Shown here piece by piece: positions 1-13,100 of a stretch of 64,000 bases of DNA. Positions within the stretch are counted from its first letter, which is position 1; the number at the start of each line of letters is the position of its first letter. The translations under genes and the position numbers were made by a program. This stretch comes from Owenia fusiformis (lineage: Eukaryota > Annelida > Polychaeta > Sabellida > Oweniidae): NCBI GenBank assembly GCA_903813345.2, contig CAIIXF020000001.1:3348001-3412000 (forward strand), written 5' to 3'. The notes below the pieces were generated by a model. That model saw nothing but the letters and a program-made list of their open reading frames with translations, ran no database searches and had not been told where the DNA came from.

Positions 1-283
1 TGGAAATCAAAAGATAACAATTATTTGAAGTTACATGGGGGGTGGGTAAAAATCATTTCACTACTCTAAATCTGAAATTATCATACACATGCATATGCAT
101 GTATTTTCAAGATTGATCATTCATATTTATCCATTACTCAATTTCAATACATGTACATGTGTATAGATGCACTTTGTTAATGTAAGTGGAATCATGCCAT
201 TGCCTTCATAATGTCACAATGTACTCAATGAGGTTTTATTATATGTTAAAATATTGAAAAGAAAATCTACATGCTATTTAATA

Positions 284-1145
284 TACAATAGAACCTGTGT
301 AAGTGGAACACCCTCCGTTCTGCCAAAAAGCGTTCCACTTAGGAGGTGTTCCACTTACGGAGGTTTTGGGTTTGCGGGGATTTAACGAACATACAAGATT
401 AAATATAGAGTTGATATGTATCACTGAAAATAAGATTCTCCGATCATTGCAAGGCAGCTATATAGCATTAATTATCCATTTGTTTTACTCAAAAAGGTAT
501 CTGACATTCTAAATCCTCCTCATTCTGCCAAAAATGTTTTCTGACATTCTCAATCCTCCTCATTCTGCCAGTCTCAGACACTAAGATAAGGCAATTAAGT
601 TTTAAAGACTCGTTCCTAATGCTAATAATTCTTTTGTTTTTTAACTGACATTCTTAAGCTTACTTATTAAGTATGAAACAAACAGCAAGAGGTAAGAGGC
701 AAGAGCACCACATGTCCATCTCTTAATCCAATTTGCTGAATGATAATCTTATGAAATTCTAATTTGCTAATTATCAAATTAATTAGTGGTAGCATCACAT
801 GTTGATCTCTACAGGAGGTTAATCCAATTGACTATATGGTAATCCATTAAAATCCTAATTTGCCAATTATCACGTTATTACCTGTTTTTATACCCAGGTA
901 TCACTGTTGGAGGTTAATTTTGTTTACATAAGTATCACTATTGAAATTTATGGAAAATTGACTGTTCCACTTAGCAGGTTAATTTGTCAATATGGGGTGT
1001 TCACTGTTCAAGTTTGGAGGTGTTCCACTTACAGAGGTTCAATTAACATTAAGTCAATGGGTTTTTAAAACGGGACTTTGAAAAAGGGTTCCACTTGCGA
1101 GGTGTTCCACTTACGGAGATGTTCCACTTAGCAGGTTCTACTGTA
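284..1145. mobile_element. Inverted-repeat element of the TACAGTAGAACCTG family
   Basis: The left end tacaatagaacctgtgtaag and the right end cttagcaggttctactgta form imperfect terminal inverted repeats. Many internal copies of gttccactta-ggaggt are present. TA at the ends fits a pogo/Tc1-mariner relative. The right end lies only about 10 bp from the donor of PFK exon 4. No transposase was seen. Confidence 0.65.
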
Positions 1146-1155
1146 CTATGATTAC

Positions 1156-4100
1156 CTTCTTTCACAAGGTCAGCAAGCAGACCAGACCACTCCTGGCGAA
1201 ACATGTTAGCTCCTGTGAGACTTCCATCTCCACCAATCACAACAAGGTTTGTAATGTTCTTCTGGATGAGATTATACGCTGCCTTCTTGCGACCTTCACG
1301 TTCGCGAAATTCCTTACAACGAGCACTACCAATGATTGTGCCTCCCTGGAATCATGATAATATTTTGTTTTATATGAGGAAATATGAGGAAGTTTTAGTT
1401 TTCAGGATTAGAAATTTCTAATTTAGAGGGAACATTTCCCTAGCTCTATACCTCAATGCACAAAGCAGTATGCTGTTTATATATTTAAATGAAATGCTCT
1501 ACAATTACTAGCTTATGACAGCTTGGGCTTACCCTTTGAATAATATCCGAGACACTTTTCCAATGAGCTTCAACAATATTGTCTCCTCCATCAACCATGC
1601 CTTGGTAGCCCTACAATATCATTAAGATTAAGTACATCATGATGTATAAGAATTCATACAGGAACAGTCTACCATTTATCAAGTCTCTTTGAATGGGATC
1701 ATGAACACATACATGTATTATTTAATTTATTTACAGAATTAACTTTATACAGAAAGAAATCTAATTATGGTTAAAGAGGTAAAATTGATACAATTAGTAT
1801 AATAAGAACTTCATATAAAAGTTTTAACAGTAGATAGTCTTGCATAAAGCCTTTGTTATACCCCCCCCCGCCCCCCTACATATTTTGAGGTGGCAGGTAA
1901 ATGGGGTGGTACAAAGACTTGATGCAAGGGTAATCTTTACAATTACCAAATTAGCAAAATATCACAATATTCAATTTTTAGGATTTGTAATTAGTGATTT
2001 ACTAGACTTAGATTTACTAGACTACATGTGACTACTATAGAAAACAGAACATAAAGAACAATGTGCCATGCATTCACACTACTGATTAGTATAAATAAAT
2101 AAATTACCTATTTTATATATCTAAAACATGCAAGAGCTAGAGGAGAAGAAGTTTTAATTAAGTAAAATCAAAATTCAAAAAATTATATAACAAAACAGTA
2201 AGACAGATTAACAAAAAAAAAAAAAAATTATGATTAACAGATTAACTTATACAGTTGTACTGGCCAGCACACTGGTTTGAATTAAAGAAATACAAGGTTC
2301 TTAATTTGCCTAAAATGGATAGAAGAGGTACATGTACTGCATTACTAAAGCAGGCAAATGATTAATAATGGCAAAAGATTAATAATGAAGAATCAAAATA
2401 GGGTGTTGATAAATGATAAATGCAGAATCAAATCATACATAACTCATCTTAAGGGTTTATCCCCACAATAAAATCATTATGATTTCTTGGTAATAAAATA
2501 TCCAAACGAGACCATTCATTAACCTACATGTTCCTGACATGTTTCGATATCACTTCAAATACTGCAAATTATTTTGACATCATTTATGATGGGTACATAT
2601 CCAGAATTGCTTATGAGAACTATGATTATCAATATGATAATTAAAGATGCATTGTCCCATTCAAGAAAATAATGCATACAGAACAAACAGAAGATTGAAT
2701 ATGTCTATTGGCTTCCTGGTCATCTCAACCCCAAGTCAACTCAACCCAGTAAAACTCAACCCCAAGTCAACTCAACCCCAAGTCAAGTCAACCCCAGTAA
2801 AACTCAACCCCAAGTCAACTCAACCCTGTAAAACTCAACCCCAGTAAAACTCAACCCCTATATTTCTATATATTGATAAACTTACAAGAAAGTTTATTTC
2901 ATAAAAATAATTTTGATTATTCAGTTTGTGATTTTCATTATTAGACCACTGCCTTTTTAGATTATAGTTAATAATGAGTTTATCTCCAAAATCTCAACAT
3001 GGTACTAATAGGATTAAAATATGGGTCATTTTATTAATCTTGCTAATACATTTGTTTTGTTGTAATCCCTATGAGGTTGACACTCGTGATTATTTGGAAA
3101 ACTGGAACATGACCATTGCTTTCCAGGGGCATAGCCAGCTTTCAGTCAGGAGGGATGCGATCGCCCAAAAAATCAGGTTTTCAGTCAGAGGGTGCCGATC
3201 GTGGCATAAGCCAGCCAAAAAATATGTTTTGACAAAAAATGATGCAACTTCCTTCAAAATTGGGAGAGGGTGTGTGCACACCCCTCCTGGCTACGCCTAT
3301 ATGCTTTCAGGCTATTAATTAGTAAATGTTAATGGTTTTGTTAATGCATGTTCATATAAATGAAAAGTTATATTACATTGTTAATTATTTCTAAATTATC
3401 TGAAATTTGATTTCAAAAGATGTCTTAAATTAAATAATCGTGACAACTTGATGAATTATCCTTGAGCTTAACCGTTTTTTGGAATACTTTTACAACTTTC
3501 TATTCAAATTATCATGCAAAATGCTAGATTTTCAGAAATGAATGACTTAAATTATTCATCATAAAAAATTAAATTAGACATTGCACAAATGAATAGGGTT
3601 GAGTTTTACTGGGGTTGAGTTTTACAGGGTTGAGTTGACTTGGGGTTGAGTTTTACTGGGGTTGACTTGACTTGGGGTCGAGTTGACTTGGGGTTGAGTT
3701 GGACTGGGTTGAGATGACTTGGGGTTGAGATGACCTGTCACCGTCTATTGTGTCTATATACAGGGTAAGTCAAAAAACACTCATGTATTTGTTTTTGAAA
3801 AGCAATCAACTGAGTTCATAAAAACATTTCCACTGAAAAATAAACATCAATTTGAATTTTTCCAAAATAGCAAAAATATGTCCTCAGGTATTTTCAATGG
3901 AAATGGTTGAAATAAACTAGGGGTTCTTTTTGTCCCACCCTGTATATGTAACAATTTTGGTAAATATATTTATGGGACTTTCTATTCTCAACGCTTCTCC
4001 ACTAGTTTTGATAAAGAAATGTGAATGGCTATATCAGATATTTTTTGACAGCCAGATTCAGCCCTAAAAAATTATGTCAACATAATAGACTGATCTGAAC

Positions 4101-7100
4101 TGGCACTGTCAAAAACACGACAGAAACATGTAGTTATAACAATTAAGTTGATTGGATATCATATCACTAAAATAGCATTGATGTGTGCTCCACAAAAATG
4201 CAAGCACCCTATTAGCCCCTAAAGCAATATTTCCATCACCATACCTCTTTGATGAAGTAAGCCTTACAGCCTAAATACACTGCCATTCTTACAGCAGCTC
4301 GCACAGCTCCATTCATGCCTAGAATATACATGAAAGGGCTGGGGATGAGTGAAGCATACAGTATAGTGCAAGGTAAAGACAGGTTGTGCCACAAGACATT
4401 AATGATCATGTGTATGTGTAATCTACCACCACCCACTGGGAATTTAACAGGCTTATATATACAAGTGAAAGGAGGACAGGTCCAGAGCCCATGGTCAAAG
4501 CTCCTTTCAAAATCATGGAGATTTTCACCATTTTGAGCACTTTTCAATTGATTTCAAGCCACTGTCATATGAGAACCCCCCTCGGAGTATTTCCTTATCC
4601 TGATGATGTTTTTTCTAATATATTTACATTCTCCATCTCCCATTTGCTTGTCACCATGTCTATGTGAGGCTGATGAATATTTCTAAGTGATAATCCCATG
4701 ATACAGTGAAGGATGTATGGATTTTTGATGTTCATTCCATAAATATTGCTCACTAACAACATCTAACATTTGCAATACATCTTATGCTGGTATTACAGTA
4801 CAATACAATACAGTACAGTACAGTACAGTACAGTACAGTACAGTACAGTACAGTACAGTACAGTACAGTACCGTACAGCAAAGTACAGTATACCATGTCA
4901 TAGAATGCAAATATCTAAGTCAAATAACAAGGATTAAAGTTTGTAATACAAAGCAGCTAGTTCTCCCTACCTCCTTTACTAGAAAGACCTTGTACTTATT
5001 GAAAATTGCCATTCTGACCACAGATCGTATTGCAGAGTTCATGCCTTGTGGCGAAAAGATGAAGAAAGAAAATTAAATTAAAATGCATATACAGTTTCAC
5101 AGTACCTGTTATAAGGAAAGGTTTAGCAATATTATAGACTATATAGTATGGTGTAAAATCTCAATAAGCAATCCAATAACATTTGTTAATTTAGTTACTT
5201 TGTAATTTTCATGTGTATCTTATTGTAATTTTGGGGCAAAAATATGAAACACTAAGTTGATTTCTTGAATCTTGTTATATCTTCATCCTCAAAGGAAATT
5301 TCGATAAAAATGTACCTGACATTTGTAAGTCAAAGATACTGTAACTTCTTAACTAACAAATGTTATTGCAAATAGCGGTATACACAGTGTAATATATATT
5401 TGCACTTTAGTTCATACTGCACATATCAATAAGAGATGTACATATATGTGTGTATGTAAACACCAAGCAGCTGTACCAGATCCAAAAGAATCTACACGAA
5501 GGGGTTGTATCAGAATATCAAATACATGCACGATGAATAATGACTGGATCTAAATACCAATATTTGAAAGGTTAACAACATATCAATTTATTTAATATAC
5601 AACTTCCAAAGTTTCCATATATGGTACATGTATACTGCTAGAGGAGGAATGTATACATGTATTTGATATTTTGACAAGACTGTTTCCCTCATCCTTGACA
5701 CTTGACTAGCAAATATGAAATAACCATATCCTGAAAAATACCTCTCTTATAAGGAAGGCTTTTGCACCAACATAAATAGCAAATCGTACAACAGCACGAA
5801 CTGCAGGGTTCATACCTGAAAACCAAAAAGTGATTTAAGAACATGACTTTGCAGTGTCAGTGTGTCACTACCTGCCATTTGTTACAGGTACAGACTGTCA
5901 AAACCATTTGTAACAGACACTGAACATCAACTGTCAAACACCATCGACAAAAGTTGGAGATTTGAAAATATTTAAAACATGGCTCTCAAACTTTTACCAA
6001 AAATTTTGCCATAAAAATGGGTCATATTTAGATGATTTTGAAAAAATAAAACAACGCGATTTAGCTTTGGTGTTTGTAACAGTGTAGTTAAAATATGTGT
6101 GTACCTGTGACATGGCACAATCAAATTGTACCTCAAGGCATCAGTTGCTCTCTGGCATCATTTGACAAGTGTAGACACACTCCTCAGAAATCTCAGAAGG
6201 AATCTCCAGGAAGTAAAGTCATTGTAGCATTACAGCAAATTATTTTTTGAGTGTAATGATCTTTGTATCTTTACACAGTGCTTTTTGCATATTAGCTAAT
6301 TCAGATGAATTAAGAAAATAAAGCGATAATAAATCTCTGATGTCAGATGACTACACTTCTGGTAAAAAATTGTGAAACCGCACCCCTCTCTGGGAAAGGT
6401 ATCTGACAGTCCTGGTAGTCAACAAAAATAATATATTTTCTTCTACCCTAGACAGAAAATGAAGACATTAAACAATCTTTTCTATATTCTTTCTACTAAG
6501 CTACTAGGTAGGGTATTTGATAGGGATGTCATGATATCCTGATATTGTCCCGTATCTCAAAACTTTGGTCTCGGGATGGGATGGGACAACCCCAATGTAC
6601 CCAAGATTTTGGTCAATGTTCAGGATATACTAATTATCCTTCACATATTGACCATAAAACTTCCGAATTACACGATGAATTATGATATAGACCAATATTT
6701 TTCTTTCCTATCTCATCTATGCCATCTAGTGGCAATTACTAAAAGTGATTATATTAAACGAAAATTTAGGAAAGAACATGTAGAGTAGTGGATAAAGGTT
6801 TATCGATAATAGAGTTTCCCTTTGAAATATGCATTAATTTAACCAGCGAGAAAAGTAGCAACTTAAAATTAATCTCAGATAACAATTTTTGTGCAACATG
6901 CACAGCCCTCTTGTAACATTCAAAAGATCCAAATGTAAGCTTACATGAGTATAACCAGAAGTAGACAAAAAATGTAAGTTGTTAAAGGTTCAATAAAGAC
7001 CATACATGTAGAAGAAATTTGGGAATCATTTTACCTTTCCCAAGCTATTAGTGCAACGTTTGGCCTAATGTCTTATTTGCCATACCTATTTTCTTAAAAT

Positions 7101-10100
7101 GTATGCACTTATCGACGAATACCACCAATCAGACTTGCAAATAGACTTCTAAATAAGCAATGGAAAGGATGGACGTCCCACATTTTGTTTTTTGAAACAT
7201 TTCTGAATCTCCGCCATTTAAGATTCTTATTGCAGCTGTGATTAGGTAAGACGGCGTGTCAGTATGTTTACAGTATAACCGCAGTTGTCTGATATAACTG
7301 TATGCATGGTACACGATATGACCGCCATTGACGGTCTATTACCGGTGACTCTTGCAGTTAGACTGGTCCACTGACGAAGAAGAATCAAAATAAATTGAAG
7401 ACTAAAACACCTCAAATCTACCCATATTCAAGGTTTTCTTGACACACGCATGGTATAAAGGAAGCAGAATGTTGGATAGAACGTTAGGTGAAAACGGGGC
7501 TGGAATCCAATGACAATATCACTGGGAAATCATTTAAAGGTACATGTACGTGAGCATTTTTTCTGTTGATGTCGGGAGAAGATTCCCGAGGATTTAGGAT
7601 GCCAGTTATTGTGAATATCGGCAGAAATTATGTACGTTCGAGGGTTTTCTTTGTAGCTAATGAAAATAGATGTTAGCCTTGATGAACTATCCAAACTTCG
7701 ATATATTTTGACACCAGGTCCATGATCGTTGGATACATGTACATCTCTGCATTCAACCTTTAACTGTTATGCTATTAACTATTTTATTGGTTATGTCATA
7801 TCCCATCCTGAATGTCCTGCCCGAAATGCCTAATTCCCATCCCCTCCCGAAATATTTTTGTCCCATGACGTCCCTGGTATTGGAATTGATCGATCCAGGG
7901 TACTACACCAAGTTCAACAGTGTCAAGATATAGGGACAGAAAATATTGACATTTTAAAAGTACCGTTTTTTTCGTTTTGTTATTATGGAAAGTCAAACAT
8001 GACTATAGATGATGTTTTATGTAGGCATTTATGTATGATACTTAACCATACTCTACGAAGAATGGATGATTTTTGTAGGCATTTATGTAGGCATTCTTAA
8101 AACACGTTACTTTGCCTTAAAAACGTTACTTTATTGGACTTTAACTTTTCTCCTCGAAGAATGGATGATTTTATATTAGCATTTTCAAAACACAGTACTT
8201 TGCCAATAAAACGTTACTTTATTGGACTTTAACTTTTCCCCACAAAGAATGTATGATTTTTTATGTAGGCATTCTTAAAACACGTTACTTTGCCTTAAAA
8301 ACGTTACTTTATAGTCGAACTTTTCTCCTCGAAGAATGGATGATTTTTAGGTAAGCATTTTCAAAACACAGTACTTTGCCAATAAAACGTTACTTTATCG
8401 GACTTTAACTTCTCCCCACAAAGAATGTATGATTTTTTATGTAGGCATTCTTAAAACACGTTACTTTGCCTTAAAAACGTTACTTTATTGGACTTTAACT
8501 TTTCTCCTCGAAGAATGGATGATTTTTAGGTAGGCATTTTCAAAACACAGTACTTTGCCGATAAAACGTTACTTTCGTGGACTCTAACTTTTCTCCTCTA
8601 AGAATGGATGATTTTTTAGGTAGGCATTTTCAAAACACAGTACTTTGCCGATAAAACGTTACTTTCGTTGACTCGCGTGGACTCTAACTGTTTCCATGCC
8701 AAGTTGTTAAAACACGTTACTTGGCCAGTTTATTCCTTCAAGTGTCGAACATTTTAGCCTTGCATTTTTAAAAAGCGTAACTTTGGCCGATTTCCGTAAC
8801 TTTCTTGTACTCTTAAGTTTTCCTCCATCGAGCGTTGGTAAATTTTAGGTAGGCATTTTCAAAAAGCGTTACTTTGGCCCTTTTCCGTTAGGCCGCGCCT
8901 GGAGAGCCTTAAAATTTAAGGCTCTCTAGCCAAAATGCTAAAGAGCCTTAAATTTTAAGGTTCTTTAGCATTTGGGGTAAAGAGCCTTAAAATTTAAGGC
9001 TCTTTAGCATTTTGATAGCCAATTCTGCTAGAGAGCCTTAAAGGAATTCCAGGCGACAGAAATGACGAAATATTGCTTCTGGGACAAGATCAAACGACTT
9101 TGACATATTCTATACCCAACCTATTTTGTAATTTAACAATCAGCACAAATATACATACCATATTAGCAGATATCGGACAAATTCAAAAAGAAATTTTTTT
9201 GCTCGATAAAATCACTGATTATTAAACCGGAAGTGACTTCTCTGAGGTCCGCGAAGATGAAGAAGAACATATAAAGATTTCAGTCATTTCAACTATTAAA
9301 CTTTGCCGTCGATTTGAATGGTTTTAAATGATCTTCTAATGCTTACTATGACTTCTATTAGTACTGTTTTGACTTCCCCACTTCATAAAAAAACATTATC
9401 ACTTTTTGCTCGACTCATAAATTTACTTCCGGTCTACCGAGAGAAATAAAAGAACCTTTTCAATCCCCAGTCTAAATTTGGCTTTTTAAAGGTTCAAACA
9501 TCTATTTTGAAAAGTTAATGTTTGTTAATTGTTTGATATTCATGCATATATATCCAAAATATATGTCTCTGGTTCACCAGAGAAGGTGTAAGACCAGGCA
9601 ATCACGTATAGCCAGAAAAATGTTATTTTTACCATTTTATCCACTATAAATCGCAACGTCCGTTTCGTAAAGATTTTGATGTACTATAGAGTCATTTATT
9701 GATGGATTGGAGGCTAGGATAAAAATGTTGTTGTTGTGTTGCATAAGCCGCTGTTTCCTCGACATTTCACCTCTTTTGTACTGTAAATTTTCTTTGTGCT
9801 GTCTCATGTGCTTAAATTCTGAGGAAGATGTAAAAATATCTTGATCGTCAAGTGAAAAATTCTAAAATCAGCATTGAAATCTAATGGGCAATAGATTTGG
9901 AAGTGTATTCTGTGATGTCCCTGCATTCACGATAAACTGCGTCAAGATGTGCTGATCTAGAAGAAACAAGATCCTTTCATCCCCAGGTCTTCATCATACT
10001 TTTTGCCATCTTAAAATGGGATTCCCTTAATTCTCGTGACTATAGCAAAGCCGATACAAGTGATTAATTTCATTAAACATTGATGATTGAGCGATGGAGC

Positions 10101-13100
10101 AAGCCCAAGAATTCTAGAAAAAATTGTGTACATAATTTCCGGACATCAGAGAACCGGGCGGACAACAAACTTCCGGCTTGTTATTCAAAATAAAAAGTGC
10201 TCCGTCGGGGAATCGAACCCACGCCGCAGAAGTGGAAAGCGAGTACCCTAACAACTATACCAGAGTGTTTTTCCATGGTGGGGCTAAATTTTTTACAACT
10301 CTATAGTGATATACATGTGTGAAATTTTTAAGTGGCATTCTTGGTTGAAAAACTTTCGAGAGTGTTGTTTTATTGTTTAGATGACGAAAACTTCAATAAA
10401 AAACAATATAAACACGGATTATAAACACAAAGGCTCTCTAGCCAAAACACTATGTTCACAGCTAAATAGCCTTAAATTTTAAGGCTCTTTAGCATTTTGG
10501 CTAAAGAGCCTTAAATTTTAAGGTACTCCAGACATTTCGTTTCCGTTACTTTCTTGGACTTAAACTTTTTTCGATGTGTAACTTGAAAATCTTGTCAGTG
10601 AGTGGTATTACTAATTATTGTAAAATATAAGATGGACCATAGTGTAAAGAGAGGCTAGTAGTGTTTTTCCATCTATTAATTCACTTATTCCACCTTGAAA
10701 ATCTTAAATTCTTGCAGAAACTTTTGTACAATGCCTAACTTTTGTTTTGGTTTGTTTTGTAGTTCGATGATCTTCCATGTTATTTTCGAAATAATAACAT
10801 GGATGAAACTCCCTAAATAGGTACAGCTTTACTGCACGTTATACCTAACTATCTGTAATATACAATAGTTACGTCTTGTACGTATGTTTATATTTTTTTC
10901 ATTTTCTGTTGCAATATGTTGGTTGCTTATTTAACGTTCAATGTACTCAATTAGGCGGTTAAAAGACCAAAGTGGATCCTTTTTCATGAATGTACGTTAA
11001 TTTATAGATTAGTTTAGCCGATAACAGTGTTGAATGACTTCAGAGTTGCAATTTTAGCGATTCATACGATAAAAGATCGATTCATCCCAAACACCCACTT
11101 TACCGGAAGGCGCTCTCTGACGTCCGCGCCATTTAGGTCACTTATAACATGGCATTATTTTTCACTTCCCTTTATTAGTACGTTTGAATGCAACCATCTT
11201 AGACATTGATGCAGCAATTTTGATCATGATCATGAAATGAAATGATCATGAACGAATAACAGATTGACAGATTGATATGTGAAAATTTGGAAGGTGTATT
11301 TTCTGATACTGAGCGACATCTTTATAAAACACAGTTTTCAATCCGACTATAAGTATGAGTAATTCATAAAGATGTCGTTCGCTTCAACTACATCTCATAA
11401 ACGTCGAACTAAATCACTAGTTTTCAAGAATTATATACACATTGTATTATTCAAAACACGAGCTAACAAACAATACAATCGTTTGCATCAGAATATCAAT
11501 GTATTTTTCCATTTAATATTGCACTGTTGTCTTTTGATTGCTTTTTATCGACTGACGGAGACAAAACTGAAGTTCGTCAAAATGCGATTCAAAATCATCT
11601 ATTGAGTACTTTGAATTTCAAAAATAAGCAATCAAATGACCATATTGCAACAATATTTGGAGAAATAGAAACCTCTGTACAAGGCCTAACTTTAGTATTT
11701 CAGATAGTTACAGCAAACGTTTGGCATTCAGTAATTTATTGAGTTTCATCCATGTTAATTTTTCGTGTCGAAAATGTCATGGCAGAGAAGCATCGAAATA
11801 TAAGAGGCCACACATATGATAGCTAACTACAAAACAAACCAAAATATACAAAAGTTAGGCCTCGTACAATTGTTTCTACTTTTACAAAATACTGTTCAAT
11901 ATCGTCCTTTGATTCCTTATTTTTTACATTCAAAATACTCAATCGGGCAAAAAAGTTTAAGTCCAAGAAAGTAACGGAAAAGGGCCAAAGTAACGCTTTT
12001 TGAAAATGCCTACCTAAATTTCACCAACGCTCGATGGAGGAAAACTAAGAGTACAAGAAAGTTACGGAAATCGGCCAAAGTAACGCTTTTTAAAAACACC
12101 AGGCTAAAATGTTCGACACTTGAAGGAATAAAGTTAAAAGTAACGTTTTACTTGCAAAGTACTGTGTTTTTAGAATGCCTACATAAAAAATCACCCATTA
12201 TTCGAGGAGAAAAGTTAAATCCACGAAAGTAACGTTTTATCGGCAAAGTACTGTGTTTTGAAAATGCCTACCTAAAAAGCATCCATTCTTCGAGGAGAAA
12301 AGTTAAAATCCAATAAAGTAACGTTTTTAAGGCAAAGTACTGTGTTTTGAAAGTGCGTGCATAAAAATCATCCATTCTTCGTGGAGATCAGTTAAAGTAC
12401 AATAAAGTAACGTTTTAAGGCAAAGTAACGTGTTTTGAAAATACCTGCATAAAAAATTATTCATTCTTCGTGGAGATCAGTTAAAGTCCAATAAAGTAAC
12501 GATTTTAAGGCAAAGTAACGTGTTTTAAAAAGGCCCTACATAAAAAACCATCCATTCTTCGTGGAGTATGGTTAAAGTCGAATAAAGTAACGTTTTACTG
12601 ACAAAGTACTGTGTTTTGAAAATGCCTAATATAAAATCATCCATTCTTCGTGGAGATCAGTTAAAGTCCAATAAAGTAACGTTTTTAAGGCAAAGTAACG
12701 TGTTTTAAGAAGGCCCTACATAAAAAACCATCCATTCTTGGTGGAGTATGGTTAAAGTCGAATAAAGTAACGTTTTACTGACAAAGTACTGTGTTTTGAA
12801 AATGCCTAATATAAAATCATCCATTCTTCGTGTAGATCAGTTAAAGTCCAATAAAGTAACGTTTTTAAGGCAAAGTAACGTGTTTTGAAAAGACTACACA
12901 AAAATTCATCCATTCTTCGTGGAGAAAAGTTAAAGTCTAATAAAGTAACGTTTTTAAGGCAAAGTACTGTGTTTTGAAAATGCCTAATATAAAATCATCC
13001 ATTCTTCGTGGAGATCAGTTAAAGTCCAATAAAGTAACGTTTTTAAGGCAAAGTAACGTGTTTTGAACAGACTACACAAAAATTCATCCATTCTTCGTGG

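Noticed and set aside
2974-3318. 114-codon open frame (plus strand)
   Set aside because: Lies in the centre of the CTCAACCCC fold-back element and runs through the small GGCATAGCCAG element. No homology recognised.
6720-6735. gccatctagtggc as a second CTCF site
   Set aside because: Only partial fit to the core and located inside a hAT-like element.
11027-11742. Overlapping small frames in the centre of the 5.9 kb fold-back element, considered as a transposase
   Set aside because: No catalytic motif or zinc-binding pattern visible, and the frames are short and overlap one another.
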